Shown one piece after another: positions 59,786-64,000 of a stretch of DNA of 64,000 bases. Within the stretch, counting starts at the first letter, position 1; every line of letters starts with the position of its first letter. Below the pieces are notes generated by a model. The model had not been told where the DNA came from. It did no database searches and was given only the letters and a program-made list of their open reading frames with translations. Source of the DNA: Parvibaculum sp049651025 (GTDB lineage Bacteria; Pseudomonadota; Alphaproteobacteria; Parvibaculales; Parvibaculaceae); the NCBI RefSeq assembly GCF_049651025.1, contig NZ_JBASBH010000035.1, positions 27,801-91,800 on the forward strand. The letters run 5' to 3'. A program made the position numbers and the translations under genes.

Positions 59786-60688
59786 TCAGTTGCGACGGTT
59801 TATAACGAAACGTGCCGCCTCACGCAAAAGGTCTGCTTTTTCGTCAAATAAATCAAGATGTTGGATCGCCTGATCGGAGAGCATCCGGGCCTGATCCCGG
59901 GCCCGTTCGAGCCCCAGGATCGAGACGAAGGTGGCTTTTCCGGCCTTCTCATCCTTGCCCGGCGACTTGCCTATCACGGCCGCCTCACCCTCCACATCAA
60001 GCAAATCGTCCGCAATCTGGTAAGCGAGCCCCAGATTGTGTGCATAAGCGTGGAGCGCGTGGAGCGCTTCATCAGAGGCGCGGCCGAGCACGGCGCCCGC
60101 TTCGCTTGAAAAAGCGATGAGAGCGCCCGTCTTCAGGCGTTGAAGTCGGGTAACCGCGCCGATATCGAGGGACTGGCCCTCGCTTGCGAGATCGATCATC
60201 TGGCCGCCGACCATGCCGCGCGCGCCTGCCGCTTCAGCGAGACGGCGCACGAGATCGAGGCGCACCTCGCTCAGCTCATGCGTGCCGCCATCGGCGAGAA
60301 TTTCAAAGGCAAAGGTCAGCAATGCGTCGCCTGCGAGTACGGCTGTCGCCTCGTCATATTTGTGATGCACGGTCGGCTGGCCACGGCGAAGATCGTCGTC
60401 ATCCATACAAGGAAGATCGTCATGGACGAGCGAATAGGTGTGGACGCATTCGACGGCGGCGGCGACGCGCAGCGCAGAGGCGCTATGCACGCCGAACAGC
60501 TTTGCGCTTTCGCAGACGAGAAAAGGCCGAAAACGCTTCCCACCGACCAGCACCGCATAGCGCATTGCTTCGAAAACGCGCGCTTCGGGCCCATCGGCGC
60601 GAGGCAGCAGCGCATCAAGCGCAGCTTCGACGTTGACCTGCGAACGGGTCATGGCGGCGTCGAATGCGGATGCGCGATTTGCAGTCAT
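59786..60688 (-). CDS. ispA: IspA, geranyl/farnesyl diphosphate synthase
   Basis: This 300-residue prenyl synthase has the first aspartate-rich motif in DDLPCMDDDDLRRG and the second in ADDLLDVEG, plus the GGKRFRP start. It condenses IPP with DMAPP to farnesyl diphosphate. The ATG at 60688 is preferred; the frame is open to 60802 but that would overlap xseB. It sits between xseB and dxs. Confidence 0.95.
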   Translation of the reverse strand: MTANRASAFDAAMTRSQVNVEAALDALLPRADGPEARVFEAMRYAVLVGGKRFRPFLVCESAKLFGVHSASALRVAAAVECVHTYSLVHDDLPCMDDDDLRRGQPTVHHKYDEATAVLAGDALLTFAFEILADGGTHELSEVRLDLVRRLAEAAGARGMVGGQMIDLASEGQSLDIGAVTRLQRLKTGALIAFSSEAGAVLGRASDEALHALHAYAHNLGLAYQIADDLLDVEGEAAVIGKSPGKDEKAGKATFVSILGLERARDQARMLSDQAIQHLDLFDEKADLLREAARFVINRRN

Positions 60689-60702
60689 ACAGGATCGGCC
60701 GT

Positions 60703-60951
60703 TTATTCGACGTCGAGCGGCGCTGTGCCGGTGGGCTCGCCGCCCGCCGAAAGCGTGATCTTCTCGACTTTGGCTTCGGCGGCCTTGAGGCGCGCTTCGC
60801 AATGGGCCTTCAGCGCGGTGCCGCGCTCATAAAGCTCGATCGATTTTTCAAGCGGCGCTTCGCCGGATTCAAGCTGGCTGACGATCTTTTCGAGTTGCGC
60901 CAGCGCATCCTCGAAGCTCAGCTTTTCGATATCGGCAGTCGACGATGCCAT
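60703..60951 (-). CDS. xseB: XseB, exodeoxyribonuclease VII small subunit
   Basis: This 82-residue protein has the XseB pattern LSFEDALAQLEKIVSQLESGEAPLEKSIELYERG. It forms the small subunit of exonuclease VII with XseA, encoded elsewhere. It lies 14 bases before ispA and 18 bases after the HDAC-like gene. Confidence 0.95.
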   Translation of the reverse strand: MASSTADIEKLSFEDALAQLEKIVSQLESGEAPLEKSIELYERGTALKAHCEARLKAAEAKVEKITLSAGGEPTGTAPLDVE

Positions 60952-60969
60952 ATTGTTTCTCCCCGGAGA

Positions 60970-61899
60970 TCAGGCAGCGAGCTGGAGCGCCCGGACATGC
61001 GACCGCGTACTGGCAGCCAGTGCGGCCAAGTCATAACCGCCCTCAAGCGTTGAGACAACGCGGCCGTTGCAAACCTTGTTGGTCAAACGCACCAGCTCGG
61101 CCGTCACCCAGCCGTAATCATCTTCCGAAAGCCGCAAATTGGCGAGCGGATCGGCAGCATGGGCATCGAAACCCGCCGAAATGAAGATGAAACCGGGTTC
61201 AAATTGCGCCAGAGCGGGCAGAATTTTATCGGCAAAAGCCTCGCGGAATTCCGTCGAACCGGCACCGGGAGGCAGGCAGGCGTTCAATATATTGCCAAGG
61301 CCCCGCTCGCCCGCACGGCCCGTGCCGGGATAAAGCGGCCATTGGTGGGTCGAGGCGTAGAATAGGTTCGGGTCCGTTTCGAAACAGGCCTGCGTGCCGT
61401 TGCCGTGGTGAACGTCGAAATCGATGACGGCGACACGGGCGAGCCCATAAGCATCGCGCGCGTGAAGCGCGCCGATGGCGACATTATTGAACAGGCAGAA
61501 GCCCATCGCCTGATCGGGTTCGGCGTGGTGGCCCGGCGGGCGGATGGCGCAGAAGGCGTTGCGGGCGCGGCCTGCCATGATTTCGTCCACGGCATAGGTC
61601 ACCGCCCCTGCCGCACGCAGGGCCGCTTCAGCGGATCCCGGCGACATGGAGGTGTCGGCATCGACGCGGCGAAAGCCGCTTTCAGGCGCGCCGTTCAATA
61701 TGGTTTCGATATGGATCGGCGGATGGACGCGTTCGATCTGCTCGATCGTGGCGCGCGGCGCTTCGACGCGCATCAGCAGCGCGAATTCCTCGGCATCGAG
61801 CGCACCGAGCACGGCGCGCAAGCGATCCGGGCATTCGGGATGGCCGGGCGGCACCTCATGTTCGAGGCAGGCCGAGTGAGTGACGAGGAGGGTTTCCAT
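60970..61899 (-). CDS. Histone-deacetylase-superfamily protein (acetylpolyamine amidohydrolase-like)
   Basis: This 309-residue protein has the catalytic His pair in RPPGHHAEPDQAMGFCLFNN and the zinc Asp/His in VIDFDVHHGNGTQ, then SAGFDAHAADPLA. The bacterial members deacetylate small amines or proteins. The ATG at 61899 gives the family start ETLLVTHSACLEHEVPPGHPE. It is the first gene of the xseB-ispA-dxs-tlyA run. Confidence 0.92.
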   Translation of the reverse strand: METLLVTHSACLEHEVPPGHPECPDRLRAVLGALDAEEFALLMRVEAPRATIEQIERVHPPIHIETILNGAPESGFRRVDADTSMSPGSAEAALRAAGAVTYAVDEIMAGRARNAFCAIRPPGHHAEPDQAMGFCLFNNVAIGALHARDAYGLARVAVIDFDVHHGNGTQACFETDPNLFYASTHQWPLYPGTGRAGERGLGNILNACLPPGAGSTEFREAFADKILPALAQFEPGFIFISAGFDAHAADPLANLRLSEDDYGWVTAELVRLTNKVCNGRVVSTLEGGYDLAALAASTRSHVRALQLAA

Positions 61900-61997
61900 A
61901 AACGGGACCAAAACGGGAGGCGGAGTGCGCGAGTGTAGCACTCATCAGCCCCCGCTTCGAGGCGCGACCACCCGCCGCAGGGGCGGCAGGCGAAGTG

Positions 61998-63053
61998 TCA
62001 GGCCCGCTGGTACCAATCGACACCCTTTTCATTGCGGGTGACGGTGGCGGCTTTGCGGCCGATGAGGCAATTCAGATGGGCGAGGCTTTCGCCGGTGGCC
62101 ATGAAGAAGACTTCCGGGCCGATCTTGCGCTTGAAGAGCGCGGGGAAAACGTCGATGGCGCGCTTGGGCTCGGCCAGCATGTCGTGGAGCTTCGATAACC
62201 CGTCTTCATGGCCCGCGATCAACTGCGTCAGACGAGCGTGAAGGCCATAGAAAGGCTCGTTATGGGCGGGCAGCACCAGCACATCGTCGGGCAGATTGGC
62301 GCGGAGACGGTGGCAGCTATCGATCCAGTCCTGAAGCGGATTGTCATGCGCCTCCGTGGGGTGAACGCTGACATTCGACGAAATGCGCGGTAGCACCTGA
62401 TCGCCCGAAATCAGGATCTTCGCCTCTTCGCTATAGAGGCAGACATGCTCCGGTGCATGGCCGGAGCCGATGACGACGCGCCAGTTGCGGCCACCGATTT
62501 GCAGTTCGTCATTTTCCTTCAGTCGACGGAAGACATCCGGCAGGCGTGAGACGTGTGAACCGAAGCCGCCGAAGCGTTTCTTGTAGCTCTCCAGCCCGCG
62601 CTCGCCCATGCCTGCGCCGCGATAGAAATCCAGCGCTTCCTGCGGCGCTTCACGGCCCGTATCGAGGACCAGCGAACGGCACATCAGGAAGTCGGTGCGC
62701 GACATGTGAAGCTCGACGCCGAATTTGCGCGTGATCCAGCCCGCAAGGCCGACATGATCGGGATGCAGATGGGTGACGATGACGCGGGTGATCGGCTTGC
62801 CCTTGAGGCTATTTGCGAAAATCTCGCGCCAGAGGGTTTTTACTTCATCGGTGGCGACGCCGGTGTCGACGAGCGTCCAGCCATCGTCTTCCTCGATCAG
62901 CCAGAGATTGATGTGGTTGAGCTGAAAGGGCAGCGGCATGCGCACCCAATAGATACCGGGCGCGGCCTCCATCAACTCTCCCGGTTCGGGGATACGAGTC
63001 AGCGGATAGCGCAATGCGCCTTCTTCATGCTGGGCCAGGGAAACGTCGGACAT
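61998..63053 (-). CDS. Metallo-beta-lactamase-fold hydrolase
   Basis: This 351-residue MBL protein has VTHLHPDHVGLAGW (HxHxDH), GSGHAPEHVCLY and the Asp in LISGDQVLPR. It belongs to the long glyoxalase II-like branch with an extra C-terminal helix domain. The substrate is unknown. It is separated from the acyl-CoA dehydrogenase gene by 111 bases. Confidence 0.9.
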   Translation of the reverse strand: MSDVSLAQHEEGALRYPLTRIPEPGELMEAAPGIYWVRMPLPFQLNHINLWLIEEDDGWTLVDTGVATDEVKTLWREIFANSLKGKPITRVIVTHLHPDHVGLAGWITRKFGVELHMSRTDFLMCRSLVLDTGREAPQEALDFYRGAGMGERGLESYKKRFGGFGSHVSRLPDVFRRLKENDELQIGGRNWRVVIGSGHAPEHVCLYSEEAKILISGDQVLPRISSNVSVHPTEAHDNPLQDWIDSCHRLRANLPDDVLVLPAHNEPFYGLHARLTQLIAGHEDGLSKLHDMLAEPKRAIDVFPALFKRKIGPEVFFMATGESLAHLNCLIGRKAATVTRNEKGVDWYQRA

Positions 63054-63164
63054 GCGCCTACTCTCAACAATTGCGGCCCGACTGCGAACCGCCCATCCGT
63101 GATAGGCGCGTCATCGCGTCAGGTCAAACAACGGCATTTATCCCAAGCTCGACGCTGGGGAAGA

Positions 63165-64000
63165 TCACCCGGCCAGCGCATCCGCTTCCAGCGCGAAAAG
63201 GGCCGCCGCACCGGAGGTGGCGGGCGCAAGAAGGCCGAGGCTCGCAGGCAGCACATGCTCGGCATAGAAGCGGGCAAGGGCAAGGCGCGCGGGCGGGAAC
63301 GGGTTTTCACCCGGCATGGTGACCAGCGCGGCGCGGGCGAGAAAGTGGCCGCCCGCAACGGTGCCGATGAGGCGCAGATAGGGCGCGGCACCAGCAAGGC
63401 AATCGTCGGGCGCGCCCCTCAGTTTTGCGAGCATGTAGTCCGTCGCCTTGTCGAGCGCGGCAATGCCCGCATCGAGCGACACACCTATGGCGATCATCTC
63501 CGCATTGTTCGAGGCGTGAGAAAGCGCTGCCGTCTCTTTCATTTCGGCGATGAAGGCGCGAACGACTTCGCCATTGCCGAGCGGCAGCTTGCGCGTGACG
63601 AGGTCGATCGCCTGAATGCCGTTCGTGCCTTCATAGATCGGCAGGATGCGGGCATCGCGATAATATTGCGCCGCGCCGGTTTCTTCGATGAAGCCCATGC
63701 CGCCATGGATCTGCACGCCGATGGACGCAACTTCGCAACCTATGTCGGTGGAGAAGGATTTTGCGATGGGCGTCAGAAGATCGGCACGGACCTGACCCTT
63801 TTCGCGCGTCTCCTTGTCTGCACCATGATGGGCGGTGTCGATGGCAACCGCGTTCGCATAGCAGATGGCGCGGGCGGCCTGCGTCATCGACTTCATGGTA
63901 AGGAGCATGCGGCGTACATCGGGATGCTCAACAATGGGGGCCATTTCGCCGGGCGCAAGCGTCGAGCCCGTGGGCCTGCCCTGCTTGCGCTCCTGCGCGT
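63165..64000 (-). CDS. Acyl-CoA dehydrogenase (C-terminal part; gene continues past the window)
   Basis: The last 278 codons of an acyl-CoA dehydrogenase. The visible part begins with QERKQGRPTGS, covers the C-terminal helical domain (EHPDVRRMLLTMKSMTQAARAI, GGMGFIEETGAAQYYRDARILPIYEGTNGIQ) and the Acetyl-CoA dehydrogenase C-terminal-like extension. It would oxidise acyl-CoAs at the alpha-beta bond. The start lies to the right of the window. Confidence 0.93.
   Translation of the reverse strand, partial: AQERKQGRPTGSTLAPGEMAPIVEHPDVRRMLLTMKSMTQAARAICYANAVAIDTAHHGADKETREKGQVRADLLTPIAKSFSTDIGCEVASIGVQIHGGMGFIEETGAAQYYRDARILPIYEGTNGIQAIDLVTRKLPLGNGEVVRAFIAEMKETAALSHASNNAEMIAIGVSLDAGIAALDKATDYMLAKLRGAPDDCLAGAAPYLRLIGTVAGGHFLARAALVTMPGENPFPPARLALARFYAEHVLPASLGLLAPATSGAAALFALEADALAG

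Noticed and set aside
1..64000. tRNA, rRNA, CRISPR array, insertion sequence or prophage
   Set aside because: No cloverleaf, rRNA core, regularly spaced repeat array, transposase or phage protein was recognised. A tRNA search program would be needed to exclude a small RNA gene.

Overview
The window is about 62% GC by eye and almost fully coding. It looks like the chromosome of a free-living alphaproteobacterium. Pointers are the tlyA-dxs-ispA-xseB block, PAS_5, DUF3775 and DUF1499 proteins, a 17-kDa-antigen-like glycine-zipper lipoprotein, and two TTGA-N6-TCAA boxes of FNR/FixK type. The genus is not certain. A Rhizobiales or Parvibaculum-like lineage is only a guess. No rRNA, tRNA, CRISPR array, insertion sequence or phage gene was recognised.

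Layout. 1-6.9 kb: the end of kdpA, then kdpB, kdpC, kdpD and kdpE (high-affinity K+ uptake and its two-component control), followed by a kdpE-coupled beta-helix-like reading frame that looks truncated and chimeric. 6.7-14.1 kb: a divergent aromatic meta-cleavage cluster of homoprotocatechuate type. HpaB-like hydroxylase, semialdehyde dehydrogenase, extradiol dioxygenase and an FAH-fold isomerase/decarboxylase lie on the minus strand; a TetR regulator, HpaI-like aldolase and HpaH-like hydratase lie on the plus strand. 14.1-15.7 kb: a rhodanese and a YeiH-family membrane protein. 16.1-24.3 kb: a tightly packed minus-strand operon of PEP synthase, a BacA/SbmA-like ABC protein with a degenerate ATPase domain, a GH1 and a GH2 glycosidase, and a PAS_5 protein. 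It starts from an FNR/FixK-type box shared with the divergent Pcm-erythromycin esterase fusion.

24.5-35.9 kb continues as a stress and low-oxygen flavoured block: ChaB, DUF3775, Zn alcohol dehydrogenase and nitroreductase (with a second FNR/FixK-type box), a universal stress protein, a deletion-fused ABC exporter remnant, another Zn alcohol dehydrogenase, a PRPP-synthetase-like protein, an Mg2+ P-type ATPase, and a small membrane protein with its own promoter, palindromes and terminator. 35.9-39.1 kb: marR-emrA-emrB efflux operon with a candidate operator. 39.2-50.1 kb: general metabolism (MBL hydrolase, acyl-CoA ligase, amidase, class III aminotransferase, an AOC-barrel-like protein, SDR, kinase fusion, CDF transporter, PdxH). 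50.3-64 kb: housekeeping genes (lipoprotein, Sel1 protein, J-domain protein, FabI, AroC, two methyltransferases, TlyA, Dxs, IspA, XseB, HDAC-like, MBL hydrolase, acyl-CoA dehydrogenase).

The most interesting features are the predicted oxygen-responsive operon that joins PEP synthase, glycosidases and a catalytically dead ABC protein (16.1-24.4 kb), two apparent deletion or fusion scars (6.2-6.9 kb and 30.05-30.48 kb), and the small membrane-protein gene at 35.66 kb with its dense array of palindromes.
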